From positions 1 through 64,000 of the forward strand of contig NZ_JACMSF010000005.1 of assembly GCF_014257025.1 (NCBI RefSeq): 64,000 nucleotides of DNA. The letters run 5' to 3'. The translations under genes were made by a program, and so were the position numbers. A model generated the notes under the pieces. The model worked only from the letters and a program-made list of their open reading frames with translations, was not told the DNA's origin and searched no databases. This document shows, piece by piece, positions 53,292 to 62,846 of the stretch (within the stretch, counting starts at the first letter, position 1; every line of letters starts with the position of its first letter). This DNA is from Streptomyces cupreus (GTDB taxonomy: Bacteria > Actinomycetota > Actinomycetes > Streptomycetales > Streptomycetaceae).

Positions 53292-56200
53292 TTGGCCGCC
53301 TCGCGCACTGCCTCGACCGCGAATACGAACAACGGCGCCAGCACCGCCCCGCTGCGCATCTCCTTTGCAAAGATCAAGGAGCCCCTTGAGGTTCCCAACC
53401 TGCTCGCGCTGCAGACCGAGAGCTTTGACTGGCTGCTCGGGAACACCGCTTGGCAGAGTCGGGTCGAGGCGGCTCTGGAGTCCGGTCAGGACGTCCCCAC
53501 CAAGTCCGGTCTGGAGGAGATCTTCGAGGAGATCTCCCCGATCGAGGACTTCTCCGGGTCGATGTCGCTGACTTTCCGCGACCACCGCTTCGAGCCGCCG
53601 AAGAACAGCATCGACGAGTGCAAGGAGCGCGACTTCACGTACGCCGCCCCGCTCTTCGTGACGGCTGAGTTCACCAACAACGAGACCGGCGAGATCAAGT
53701 CCCAGACGGTCTTCATGGGCGACTTCCCGCTCATGACGAACAAGGGCACCTTCGTCATCAACGGCACCGAGCGTGTCGTGGTGTCGCAGCTGGTCCGCTC
53801 GCCCGGTGTCTACTTCGACTCCTCCATCGACAAGACGTCCGACAAGGACATCTTCTCGGCCAAGATCATTCCGTCCCGGGGTGCCTGGCTGGAGATGGAG
53901 ATCGACAAGCGCGACATGGTCGGTGTCCGCATCGACCGCAAGCGCAAGCAGTCCGTCACCGTCCTGCTCAAGGCTCTCGGTTGGACGACCGAGCAGATTC
54001 TTGAGGAGTTCGGCGAGTACGAGTCGATGCGCGCCACCCTGGAGAAGGACCACACCCAGGGCCAGGACGACGCGCTGCTCGACATCTACCGCAAGCTGCG
54101 TCCGGGCGAGCCCCCCACGCGTGAGGCCGCGCAGACGCTGCTGGAGAACCTGTACTTCAACCCCAAGCGCTACGACCTCGCCAAGGTCGGCCGCTACAAG
54201 GTCAACAAGAAGCTGGGTGCGGACGCTCCGCTGGACGCGGGCATCCTGACCGTCGAGGACGTCATCTCGACGATCAAGTACCTGGTGAAGCTGCACGCGG
54301 GTGAGACCGAGACGGTCGCCGACAGCGGTCAGACGATCGTCGTCGAGACCGACGACATCGACCACTTCGGCAACCGTCGTCTGCGCAGCGTCGGCGAGCT
54401 CATCCAGAACCAGGTCCGTACGGGTCTGGCGCGTATGGAGCGTGTCGTCCGCGAGCGCATGACGACTCAGGACGTCGAGGCGATCACGCCGCAGACCCTG
54501 ATCAACATCCGGCCGGTCGTCGCCTCCATCAAGGAGTTCTTCGGCACCAGCCAGCTGTCGCAGTTCATGGACCAGAACAACCCGCTGTCGGGTCTCACCC
54601 ACAAGCGCCGTCTGTCGGCTCTTGGCCCGGGTGGTCTCTCCCGTGAGCGGGCCGGCTTCGAGGTCCGTGACGTGCACCCGTCGCACTACGGCCGTATGTG
54701 CCCGATCGAGACGCCCGAAGGCCCGAACATCGGTCTGATCGGCTCGCTCGCCTCCTACGGCCGGGTCAACGCGTTCGGTTTCGTCGAGACCCCGTACCGC
54801 AAGGTCGTCGACGGCCAGGTCACCGACGAGGTGGACTACCTGACCGCCGACGAGGAGGACCGGTTCGTCATCGCGCAGGCCAACGCCGCGCTCGGTGACG
54901 ACATGCGCTTCTCCGAGGCCCGTGTGCTCGTCCGCCGTCGTGGCGGCGAGGTCGACTACGTCGGCGGCGAGGACGTGGACTACATGGACGTCTCGCCGCG
55001 CCAGATGGTGTCGGTCGCGACCGCCATGATCCCCTTCCTCGAGCACGACGACGCCAACCGTGCCCTCATGGGCGCGAACATGATGCGTCAGGCCGTTCCG
55101 CTGATTAAGTCGGAGTCCCCGCTCGTCGGCACCGGCATGGAGTACCGCTCCGCGGTCGACGCCGGCGACGTGGTCAAGGCCGAGAAGGCCGGTGTGGTCC
55201 AGGAGGTCTCCGCGGACTACATCACCACCGCCAACGACGACGGCACGTACATCACGTACCGTCTGGCCAAGTTCGCCCGCTCCAACCAGGGCACCTCGGT
55301 CAACCAGAAGGTCATCGTCAACGAGGGCGACCGCGTCATCGAGGGCCAGGTCCTCGCCGACGGTCCGGCCACCCAGAACGGCGAGATGGCGCTCGGCAAG
55401 AACCTGCTGGTCGCGTTCATGCCGTGGGAGGGTCACAACTACGAGGACGCGATCATCCTGTCGCAGCGCCTCGTGCAGGACGACGTCCTCTCCTCGATCC
55501 ACATCGAGGAGCACGAGGTCGACGCCCGTGACACCAAGCTCGGCCCCGAGGAGATCACCCGGGACATCCCGAACGTCTCCGAGGAGGTCCTCGCCGACCT
55601 CGACGAGCGCGGCATCATCCGTATCGGTGCCGAGGTCATCGCCGGTGACATCCTCGTCGGCAAGGTCACGCCCAAGGGTGAGACCGAGCTGACGCCCGAG
55701 GAGCGTCTGCTGCGCGCGATCTTCGGTGAGAAGGCCCGTGAGGTCCGTGACACCTCGCTGAAGGTGCCGCACGGCGAGACCGGCAAGGTCATCGGCGTCC
55801 GCGTCTTCGACCGCGAGGAGGGCGACGAGCTTCCCCCCGGTGTGAACCAGCTGGTGCGCGTCTACGTCGCGCAGAAGCGCAAGATCACCGACGGTGACAA
55901 GCTCGCCGGCCGGCACGGCAACAAGGGCGTCATCTCCAAGATCCTGCCCATCGAGGACATGCCGTTCCTCGAGGACGGGACCCCGGTCGACATCATCCTC
56001 AACCCGCTCGGTGTGCCGTCCCGAATGAACCCGGGACAGGTCCTGGAGATCCACCTCGGTTGGCTCGCCAGCCGCGGCTGGGACGTCTCCGGTCTCGCCG
56101 ACGAGTGGGCGCAGCGTCTGCAGGCCATCGGCGCCGACAGTGTCGCCCCCGGCACCAACGTCGCCACCCCGGTCTTCGACGGTGCGCGTGAGGACGAGCT

Positions 56201-56777
56201 GGCGGGTCTGCTGCAGCACACCATCCCGAACCGCGACGGCGAGCGCATGGTGCTCCCGTCCGGCAAGGCGCGGCTGTTCGACGGCCGTAGCGGTGAGCCG
56301 TTCCCGGACCCGATCTCGGTCGGCTACATGTACATCCTGAAGCTGCACCACCTGGTCGACGACAAGCTGCACGCCCGGTCGACCGGTCCGTACTCCATGA
56401 TCACCCAGCAGCCGCTGGGTGGTAAGGCTCAGTTCGGTGGCCAGCGGTTCGGTGAGATGGAGGTGTGGGCCCTTGAGGCCTACGGCGCCGCGTACGCCCT
56501 CCAGGAGCTGCTGACCATCAAGTCCGACGACGTCACCGGCCGCGTGAAGGTCTACGAGGCCATCGTCAAGGGCGAGAACATCCCCGAGCCCGGCATCCCC
56601 GAGTCCTTCAAGGTGCTCATCAAGGAGATGCAGTCCCTGTGCCTGAACGTGGAGGTGCTGTCCAGCGACGGTATGTCCATCGAGATGCGTGACACCGACG
56701 AGGATGTCTTCCGCGCCGCGGAGGAGCTCGGCATCGACCTGTCCCGGCGCGAGCCGAGCAGCGTCGAAGAGGTCTGA
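53292..56777 (+). CDS. rpoB: DNA-directed RNA polymerase subunit beta
   Basis: 1161 residues from the TTG at 53292 with GGAAGG 8-13 nt upstream; a GTG 30 bp earlier is in frame but would add residues unlike the family. With this start the rifampicin-region residues fall at the S. coelicolor numbers: His437 (THKRR), Ser442 (RRLSALG). The cluster [20 protein letters not shown] is wild type. Other blocks: [54 protein letters not shown] and the C-terminal [20 protein letters not shown]. The catalytic core partner of RpoC. Confidence 0.98.
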   Translation: MAASRTASTANTNNGASTAPLRISFAKIKEPLEVPNLLALQTESFDWLLGNTAWQSRVEAALESGQDVPTKSGLEEIFEEISPIEDFSGSMSLTFRDHRFEPPKNSIDECKERDFTYAAPLFVTAEFTNNETGEIKSQTVFMGDFPLMTNKGTFVINGTERVVVSQLVRSPGVYFDSSIDKTSDKDIFSAKIIPSRGAWLEMEIDKRDMVGVRIDRKRKQSVTVLLKALGWTTEQILEEFGEYESMRATLEKDHTQGQDDALLDIYRKLRPGEPPTREAAQTLLENLYFNPKRYDLAKVGRYKVNKKLGADAPLDAGILTVEDVISTIKYLVKLHAGETETVADSGQTIVVETDDIDHFGNRRLRSVGELIQNQVRTGLARMERVVRERMTTQDVEAITPQTLINIRPVVASIKEFFGTSQLSQFMDQNNPLSGLTHKRRLSALGPGGLSRERAGFEVRDVHPSHYGRMCPIETPEGPNIGLIGSLASYGRVNAFGFVETPYRKVVDGQVTDEVDYLTADEEDRFVIAQANAALGDDMRFSEARVLVRRRGGEVDYVGGEDVDYMDVSPRQMVSVATAMIPFLEHDDANRALMGANMMRQAVPLIKSESPLVGTGMEYRSAVDAGDVVKAEKAGVVQEVSADYITTANDDGTYITYRLAKFARSNQGTSVNQKVIVNEGDRVIEGQVLADGPATQNGEMALGKNLLVAFMPWEGHNYEDAIILSQRLVQDDVLSSIHIEEHEVDARDTKLGPEEITRDIPNVSEEVLADLDERGIIRIGAEVIAGDILVGKVTPKGETELTPEERLLRAIFGEKAREVRDTSLKVPHGETGKVIGVRVFDREEGDELPPGVNQLVRVYVAQKRKITDGDKLAGRHGNKGVISKILPIEDMPFLEDGTPVDIILNPLGVPSRMNPGQVLEIHLGWLASRGWDVSGLADEWAQRLQAIGADSVAPGTNVATPVFDGAREDELAGLLQHTIPNRDGERMVLPSGKARLFDGRSGEPFPDPISVGYMYILKLHHLVDDKLHARSTGPYSMITQQPLGGKAQFGGQRFGEMEVWALEAYGAAYALQELLTIKSDDVTGRVKVYEAIVKGENIPEPGIPESFKVLIKEMQSLCLNVEVLSSDGMSIEMRDTDEDVFRAAEELGIDLSRREPSSVEEV

Positions 56778-56784
56778 CGGGAGT

Positions 56785-56813
56785 CCGGAGGCCTTCCCCG
56801 TGAAGGCCTCCGG
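56785..56813 (+). other. Hairpin between rpoB and rpoC
   Basis: CCGGAGGCCTT (56785-56795) pairs perfectly with AAGGCCTCCGG (56803-56813), 7-nt loop, in the 94-bp rpoB-rpoC gap. Partial terminator or RNase III-type processing site. Confidence 0.7.
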
Positions 56814-56871
56814 CCCCTGGACCCCCGTATCAGACCCAAAGACTTACGACCCTGAGAGGGATTGACGCATA

Positions 56872-59800
56872 GTGCTCGACGTCAACTTCTTCGACGAGCT
56901 CCGGATCGGCCTGGCCACCGCTGACGACATCCGTCAGTGGAGCCACGGCGAGGTCAAGAAGCCCGAGACCATCAACTACCGCACCCTCAAGCCCGAAAAG
57001 GACGGACTCTTCTGCGAGAAGATCTTCGGTCCGACCCGGGACTGGGAGTGCTACTGCGGCAAGTACAAGCGTGTCCGGTTCAAGGGCATCATCTGTGAGC
57101 GCTGTGGCGTCGAGGTGACTCGCGCCAAGGTGCGCCGTGAGCGGATGGGCCACATCGAACTGGCCGCCCCCGTCACGCACATCTGGTACTTCAAGGGCGT
57201 CCCGTCGCGCCTGGGCTACCTGCTCGACCTGGCCCCGAAGGACCTGGAGAAGGTCATCTACTTCGCGGCGTACATGATCACGTACGTCGACGAGGAGCGC
57301 CGTACCCGCGACCTGCCCTCCCTGGAGGCGCATGTCTCGGTCGAGCGGCAGCAGATCGAGAACCGCCGGGACGCCGACCTGGAGGCCCGCGCCAAGAAGC
57401 TCGAGTCCGACCTGGCCGAGCTGGAGGCCGAGGGCGCCAAGGCCGACGTGCGCCGCAAGGTGCGCGAGGGTGCCGAGCGTGAGATGAAGCAGCTGCGCGA
57501 CCGTGCGCAGCGCGAGATCGACCGCCTGGACGAGGTGTGGACCCGGTTCAAGAACCTCAAGGTCCAGGACCTGGAGGGCGACGAGCTCCTCTACCGCGAG
57601 CTGCGTGACCGCTTCGGCACGTACTTCGACGGCTCGATGGGTGCCGCGGCGCTGCAGAAGCGCCTGGAGTCCTTCGACCTGGAGGAGGAGGCGGAGAAGC
57701 TCCGAGAGATCATCCGTACCGGCAAGGGCCAGAAGAAGACCCGTGCGCTGAAGCGGCTGAAGGTCGTGTCTGCCTTCCTGCAGACCTCCAACAGCCCCAA
57801 GGGCATGGTCCTGGACTGCGTCCCGGTCATCCCGCCGGACCTTCGCCCGATGGTGCAGCTGGACGGTGGCCGCTTCGCGACCTCCGACCTGAACGACCTG
57901 TACCGCCGTGTGATCAACCGCAACAACCGTCTGAAGAGGCTCCTCGACCTCGGCGCGCCCGAGATCATCGTCAACAACGAGAAGCGCATGCTTCAGGAGG
58001 CTGTTGACGCCCTCTTCGACAACGGCCGTCGCGGCCGTCCGGTCACCGGTCCCGGTAACCGCCCGCTGAAGTCCCTCAGCGACATGCTGAAGGGCAAGCA
58101 GGGTCGATTCCGTCAGAACCTGCTCGGTAAGCGAGTCGACTACTCGGCGCGTTCCGTCATCGTCGTCGGCCCGCAGCTGAAGCTGCACCAGTGCGGTCTG
58201 CCCAAGGCCATGGCGCTGGAGCTCTTCAAGCCGTTCGTGATGAAGCGCCTGGTCGACCTGAACCACGCGCAGAACATCAAGAGCGCCAAGCGCATGGTGG
58301 AGCGCGGCCGCACGGTCGTGTACGACGTCCTCGAAGAGGTCATCGCCGAGCACCCGGTGCTGCTGAACCGTGCTCCCACCCTGCACCGCCTCGGCATCCA
58401 GGCCTTCGAGCCGCAGCTGGTCGAGGGCAAGGCCATCCAGATCCACCCGCTCGTCTGCACCGCGTTCAACGCGGACTTCGACGGCGACCAGATGGCCGTA
58501 CACCTTCCGCTGTCCGCGGAGGCGCAGGCCGAGGCCCGCATCCTGATGCTGTCCTCGAACAACATCCTCAAGCCCGCCGACGGCCGTCCGGTGACGATGC
58601 CGACCCAGGACATGGTCCTCGGTCTGTTCTTCCTCACCACCGACGGCGAACTGCGTGACACCAAGGGCGAGGGCCGGTCCTTCGGCTCCACGGCCGAGGC
58701 GATCATGGCGTTCGACGCCGGTGAGCTCGCGCTGCAGTCGGCGATCGACATCCGCTTCCCGGTGGGCACCATCCCGCCGCGCGGCTGGACCCCGCCGGCC
58801 GTCGAGGAGGGCGAGCCGGAGTACCAGACCGGTGACACCTTCCGGCTGCGCACCACCCTGGGCCGCGCGCTCTTCAACGAGCTGCTGCCCGAGGACTACC
58901 CGTTCGTCGACTACTCGGTGGGCAAGAAGCAGCTCTCCGAGATCGTCAACGACCTCGCCGAGCGCTACCCCAAGGTCATCGTGGCGGCGACGCTCGACAA
59001 CCTGAAGGCGGCCGGCTTCTACTGGGCGACCCGTTCCGGTGTCACCGTGGCCATCTCCGACGTCGTCGTTCCCGAGGCGAAGAAGGAGATCGTCAAGGGC
59101 TACGAGGCGCAGGACGAGAGGGTCCAGAAGCAGTACGAGCGCGGTCTGATCACCAAGGAAGAGCGCACTCAGGAGCTCATCGCGATCTGGACCAAGGCGA
59201 CCAACGAGGTCGCCGAGGCGATGAACGAGAACTTCCCCAAGACGAACCCCATCTTCATGATGGTTGACTCGGGTGCCCGAGGAAACATGATGCAGATGCG
59301 GCAGATCGCCGGTATGCGTGGTCTGGTGTCGAACGCGAAGAACGAGACCATCCCGCGCCCGATCAAGGCGTCCTTCCGTGAGGGCCTGTCCGTGCTGGAG
59401 TACTTCATCTCCACGCACGGTGCCCGTAAGGGTCTGGCGGACACCGCCCTGCGTACCGCCGACTCGGGTTACCTGACCCGTCGTCTGGTGGACGTCTCGC
59501 AGGACGTCATCATCCGCGAGGAGGACTGCGGCACCGAGCGCGGTCTGAAGCTGAAGATCGCGGTCCGCGGCGAGGACGGCGCGCTGCGCAAGACGGACGA
59601 CGTCGAGACCAGCGTCTACGCCCGCATGCTCGCCGAGGACGTCGTCATCGACGGCAAGGTGATCGCGCCGGCCAACGTGGACCTCGGTGACGTGCTCATC
59701 GACCAGCTCGTGCACCACGGTGTCGAGGAGGTCAAGACCCGCTCGATCCTGACGTGCGAGTCCCAGGTCGGCACCTGCGCCATGTGCTACGGCCGTTCGC

Positions 59801-60771
59801 TCGCCACCGGCAAGCTGGTCGACATCGGTGAGGCGGTCGGCATCATCGCCGCCCAGTCCATCGGTGAGCCCGGTACCCAGCTGACGATGCGTACCTTCCA
59901 CACCGGTGGTGTGGCCGGTGACGACATCACCCAGGGTCTGCCCCGTGTCGTCGAGCTCTTCGAGGCTCGTACGCCGAAGGGTGTCGCCCCGATCTCCGAG
60001 GCCTCCGGCCGCGTGCGGATCGAGGAGACCGAGAAGACCAAGAAGATCGTCGTCACCCCGGACGACGGCAGCGACGAGACGGCGTTCCCGATCTCGAAGC
60101 GTGCCAAGGTCCTGGTCCGCGAGGGCGACCACGTCGAGGTGGGCCAGCAGCTCACCGTGGGTGCCACCAACCCGCACGACGTGCTGCGCATCCTGGGTCA
60201 GCGTGCCGTCCAGGTCCACCTGGTCGGCGAGGTCCAGAAGGTGTACAACTCGCAGGGTGTGTCGATCCACGACAAGCACATCGAGATCATCATCCGGCAG
60301 ATGCTGCGCCGGGTGACGATCATCGAGTCCGGCGACGCCGAGCTGCTGCCCGGTGAGCTGGTCGAGCGCTCGAAGTTCGAGACCGAGAACCGTCGTGTGG
60401 TCCAGGAGGGCGGTCACCCGGCCTCCGGTCGTCCGCAGCTCATGGGTATCACCAAGGCCTCGCTGGCCACGGAGTCCTGGCTGTCGGCGGCGTCCTTCCA
60501 GGAGACGACGCGAGTCCTCACGGACGCGGCGATCAACGCCAAGTCCGACTCGCTCATCGGCCTCAAGGAGAACGTCATCATCGGTAAGCTCATCCCGGCC
60601 GGTACGGGTCTGTCCCGCTACCGCAACATCCGGGTCGAGCCGACCGAGGAGGCCAAGGCCGCGATGTACTCGGCCGTCGGCTACGACGACATCGACTACT
60701 CGCCGTTCGGCACGGGCTCCGGCCAGGCCGTTCCGCTGGAGGACTACGACTACGGTCCGTACAACCAGTAA
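56872..60771 (+). CDS. rpoC: DNA-directed RNA polymerase subunit beta'
   Basis: 1299 residues, GTG after GAGAGGG. Zinc site 1: Cys60, Cys62, Cys75, Cys78 ([19 protein letters not shown]). Active-site Mg motif NADFDGD with Asp535, Asp537, Asp539. Zinc site 2: Cys886, Cys962, Cys969, Cys972 ([11 protein letters not shown]). The bridge/trigger-loop segment [16 protein letters not shown] is intact. Coiled-coil region near residues 160-230. No large insertion or truncation. Confidence 0.98.
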   Translation: MLDVNFFDELRIGLATADDIRQWSHGEVKKPETINYRTLKPEKDGLFCEKIFGPTRDWECYCGKYKRVRFKGIICERCGVEVTRAKVRRERMGHIELAAPVTHIWYFKGVPSRLGYLLDLAPKDLEKVIYFAAYMITYVDEERRTRDLPSLEAHVSVERQQIENRRDADLEARAKKLESDLAELEAEGAKADVRRKVREGAEREMKQLRDRAQREIDRLDEVWTRFKNLKVQDLEGDELLYRELRDRFGTYFDGSMGAAALQKRLESFDLEEEAEKLREIIRTGKGQKKTRALKRLKVVSAFLQTSNSPKGMVLDCVPVIPPDLRPMVQLDGGRFATSDLNDLYRRVINRNNRLKRLLDLGAPEIIVNNEKRMLQEAVDALFDNGRRGRPVTGPGNRPLKSLSDMLKGKQGRFRQNLLGKRVDYSARSVIVVGPQLKLHQCGLPKAMALELFKPFVMKRLVDLNHAQNIKSAKRMVERGRTVVYDVLEEVIAEHPVLLNRAPTLHRLGIQAFEPQLVEGKAIQIHPLVCTAFNADFDGDQMAVHLPLSAEAQAEARILMLSSNNILKPADGRPVTMPTQDMVLGLFFLTTDGELRDTKGEGRSFGSTAEAIMAFDAGELALQSAIDIRFPVGTIPPRGWTPPAVEEGEPEYQTGDTFRLRTTLGRALFNELLPEDYPFVDYSVGKKQLSEIVNDLAERYPKVIVAATLDNLKAAGFYWATRSGVTVAISDVVVPEAKKEIVKGYEAQDERVQKQYERGLITKEERTQELIAIWTKATNEVAEAMNENFPKTNPIFMMVDSGARGNMMQMRQIAGMRGLVSNAKNETIPRPIKASFREGLSVLEYFISTHGARKGLADTALRTADSGYLTRRLVDVSQDVIIREEDCGTERGLKLKIAVRGEDGALRKTDDVETSVYARMLAEDVVIDGKVIAPANVDLGDVLIDQLVHHGVEEVKTRSILTCESQVGTCAMCYGRSLATGKLVDIGEAVGIIAAQSIGEPGTQLTMRTFHTGGVAGDDITQGLPRVVELFEARTPKGVAPISEASGRVRIEETEKTKKIVVTPDDGSDETAFPISKRAKVLVREGDHVEVGQQLTVGATNPHDVLRILGQRAVQVHLVGEVQKVYNSQGVSIHDKHIEIIIRQMLRRVTIIESGDAELLPGELVERSKFETENRRVVQEGGHPASGRPQLMGITKASLATESWLSAASFQETTRVLTDAAINAKSDSLIGLKENVIIGKLIPAGTGLSRYRNIRVEPTEEAKAAMYSAVGYDDIDYSPFGTGSGQAVPLEDYDYGPYNQ

Positions 60772-60790
60772 GCGAGTCGCTTGAGTTGAG

Positions 60791-60820
60791 GGGCGGTCAC
60801 CCGTATGGGTGGCCGCCCTT
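60791..60820 (+). terminator. Terminator after rpoC
   Basis: GGGCGGTCACCC (60791-60802) pairs with GGGTGGCCGCCC (60807-60818), loop GTAT, one G-U pair, then TT. It begins 20 nt after the rpoC stop codon. Confidence 0.88.
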
Positions 60821-60848
60821 CGGCGTTGCCGGGGATCGTCTCAGGGAG

Positions 60849-60950
60849 GGCGGTGACGCGCTCGCCCTGACCGGGCTGGTGCTCGGCTGGCTGTCCACCG
60901 TCGGCTGGACGCTCGTCCTGACGCTGGATCAGCGGCCGATCCGGAGATAG
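60849..60950 (+). pseudogene. Remnant of a DUF4190-like membrane protein (3' end only)
   Basis: The frame GGDALALTGLVLGWLSTVGW continues to DQRPIRR and a stop at 60948-60950. GxxLAxxGLVLGWxS followed by a hydrophobic helix is the second half of DUF4190 proteins. No start or first helix is present upstream, which is the rpoC terminator. The last 22 bp overlap the end of the convergent M48 protease gene. Confidence 0.4.
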
Positions 60951-62287
60951 GGCTCCAGGGCGCGAAGGCGGGTGTAGTGGTCGGGGTGGGTGGACAGCAG
61001 GCGGGCGAGCTTGCCCGGCTCCTGGAGCCGCTGGCCCGTGGCGAGGGCGTGGGCCTTCACCGCGTCCTCGTGGGCCTGGAGCTGGTAGAGCACCTGCGTC
61101 ATCTGACCGGCGAAGCCCAGTGCGGCGGCCTGCTGGTCGGCGCGCAACTCGCTCTGTCGGCCGACGTACGCCAGCAGATACGGGGCGATGACGAGCGGGA
61201 CGGTGATGTACGGGATGGTCAGGAAGCCGGCGAGCAGGAAGCAGCTCATGAACAGCAGAAGGACGAACGTCGCCGCCCCCGAGAACACGCTGGCGATCGC
61301 GAGCGCGATCCGGGCCAGCCCCTTGGTCAGGGCCCAGAGGATCCGGCCGGGCAGGGAGTACCAATAGCCGAGCAGGCCGGCCCAGGCGTGGCCGCCGGTG
61401 TGGTGACCGAGTTCATGGGCGAGTACGGCGGCCAGGTTGCTACTGGGAATCTCGTTCAGGGCGTAGGTGGTGACGCTGACGACATGCCCCGCGACCGCCG
61501 AGGCGTTCAGCTCCGGGCTGTTCTCCACCATCAGCTCGTACGAGTGCGCCTCGATGCCCGCGCGGGCGGTCACCTCCCGCCACACCGGCTCCAGCCGCGT
61601 CCGCTCCTGCTCCAGCGGCGGCCGGAGCTTCAGGACGCGGCGGGCGAAGACCAGCTCGGTCGGCCGGTGGAAGACGAACGCCCCGGACGCGAGCCACAGG
61701 AGTACGACCACCCAGGCACCGGTCTGCCCGACGAACGCCGCCGCGACCGTGGCCATGACGGCCAGGCTGACGACGAACCCCGGCAGGTGGATCAGTAACC
61801 GGCCGACAGCCGTGGCATCCGCTCCGCGCTGATGCTCCGCCACGTGGATACGAGAGCCGAGGTGACGGTAGTCGAGGTCATCGGCGGCTCGGGTGGGTTG
61901 AGGGGGGACGGCGGCGTAGGGCGGGCCCTGTGGAGGCGCGGCGGGGTGATGCGGAGCCGTGGGGGGAGGGAAGGGGGTGGGGTAGGTGGACCCAGCGGCC
62001 GGAGGTGCGGGGGTGGTGGTCGGGTATGCGGGGCCCGTGGCGGGGTGTGCGGGGGTGGTGGTCGGGTATGCCGGGCCCGTGGCGGGATATGCCGGCCCGG
62101 TGTTTGGGTGTGCGGGGCCGCTGGTGGGGTATGCAGGTGCTCCCGTCGGGTACTGCGGTGGCGTGGGCGTCGGGGCCGTCGGCGTCGGATGGGGAGACGC
62201 CGGGGGAGCGGTGGGGTAGTGCGGGGCCGGTGGGGCCGTCGGGTACTGCGGTTCCGGCATGGGCGCCGGGTCCGGAGGCTGGGTCAT
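60929..62287 (-). CDS. M48-family membrane metallopeptidase with proline-rich N-terminus, TTA codon
   Basis: 452 residues; ATG at 62287 with AAGGAACC upstream. Residues 1-130 are a proline/threonine/tyrosine-rich cytoplasmic-type segment with repeats of GPAYPTTTPA. Then two membrane helices (about 165-205), the peptidase domain with zinc motif AHELGHH near residue 290, two more helices (about 320-370), SELRADQQAAALG carrying the Glu ligand and LLSTHPDHYTRLRALEPYLR at the end. Codon 164 (61796-61798) is TTA. It follows the Pycsar-effector-like gene by 31 bp and is probably the last gene of a three-gene operon. Confidence 0.9.
   Translation of the reverse strand: MTQPPDPAPMPEPQYPTAPPAPHYPTAPPASPHPTPTAPTPTPPQYPTGAPAYPTSGPAHPNTGPAYPATGPAYPTTTPAHPATGPAYPTTTPAPPAAGSTYPTPFPPPTAPHHPAAPPQGPPYAAVPPQPTRAADDLDYRHLGSRIHVAEHQRGADATAVGRLLIHLPGFVVSLAVMATVAAAFVGQTGAWVVVLLWLASGAFVFHRPTELVFARRVLKLRPPLEQERTRLEPVWREVTARAGIEAHSYELMVENSPELNASAVAGHVVSVTTYALNEIPSSNLAAVLAHELGHHTGGHAWAGLLGYWYSLPGRILWALTKGLARIALAIASVFSGAATFVLLLFMSCFLLAGFLTIPYITVPLVIAPYLLAYVGRQSELRADQQAAALGFAGQMTQVLYQLQAHEDAVKAHALATGQRLQEPGKLARLLSTHPDHYTRLRALEPYLRIGR
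62005..62088 (-). repeat. 42-bp tandem repeat in the M48 gene
   Basis: Two units starting at 62005 and 62047 (GTGCGGGGGTGGTGGTCGGG on the plus strand) differ at only a few bases. Each codes 14 residues of the Pro/Thr/Tyr-rich segment; more diverged copies continue to about 62130. Confidence 0.8.
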
Positions 62288-62318
62288 GGGGTTCCTTCGT
62301 ATGTGTGTGAGGGGGACG

Positions 62319-62846
62319 TCAGCCGATGAGCGCCGCGGCGGGGAGGAGTACGGTGCCGGCGCAGAAGGCGATCAGGCCGGTGCGGATCCACTGGTGCTTG
62401 CGGGCGGCGATACGGCTGGTCTCGGTGAGGGCCGCCCTGAGTCCGGAGGCGTGGTCGCGTTCGGTGTCGGCGAGGGCATCGGTCAGCCGGCCTTCCCGGA
62501 CGGCCTGCTGGACGTCGCCGAAGTAGCAGAGGGGCTGGCCCGGGGCCCAGACGCCGGTGCGGTAGCGGGGCAGGACGGCGAGCAGCAGGGCCAGCAGCGA
62601 CAGGCCGAGGGCGAGCGCGCCGGCCCACCACATGAAGGTCCCGGGCGCCGAGAGTTGGCCCGGCGCCCATTTCCGCCCGGCCACCAGCCCGCTGAACACC
62701 CCCGCCGTCATCCCGAGCGCCGCCACCAGCACGGACGCCTTGCTGTCGGCCCGCGCGATCTCCCCGCGCATCTCGGCGAGCAGCCGCTCGGCGACGGCGT
62801 GACCGGACGGCGCCATGGCTGCGGCGGCGCCCGGCGTCGTCGTCAC
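62319..62846 (-). CDS. Pycsar-effector-like (PycTM/DUF5706-type) membrane protein
   Basis: 175 residues from the GTG at 62846, which overlaps the previous stop as GTGA (a GTG at 62855 is the alternative). The motif MRGEIARADSKASVLVAALG, then hairpin helices VLVAALGMTAGVFSGLVAG and MWWAGALALGLSLLALLLAV, a soluble segment and a final helix (WIRTGLIAFCAGTVLLPAAA) fit the DUF5706/Pycsar effector family, in which cyclic-pyrimidine signals trigger membrane disruption. No cyclase gene is in the window, so a Pycsar role is not shown. It sits between SPFH-like and M48 genes. Confidence 0.75.
   Translation of the reverse strand: MTTTPGAAAAMAPSGHAVAERLLAEMRGEIARADSKASVLVAALGMTAGVFSGLVAGRKWAPGQLSAPGTFMWWAGALALGLSLLALLLAVLPRYRTGVWAPGQPLCYFGDVQQAVREGRLTDALADTERDHASGLRAALTETSRIAARKHQWIRTGLIAFCAGTVLLPAAALIG

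Noticed and set aside
54561..54620. Rifampicin-resistance mutation in rpoB
   Set aside because: All residues of the cluster (Gln424, Asp427, His437, Arg440, Ser442 by S. coelicolor numbering) are wild type.
53088..56372. Very long minus-strand open frame (1094 codons) opposite rpoB
   Set aside because: It mirrors the GC-rich third positions of rpoB; the product is a low-complexity mix rich in L, D, V, G and R with no family character.
56830..60417. Minus-strand open frame of 1195 codons opposite rpoC
   Set aside because: Same artefact of codon bias; no start signal and no recognisable domain.
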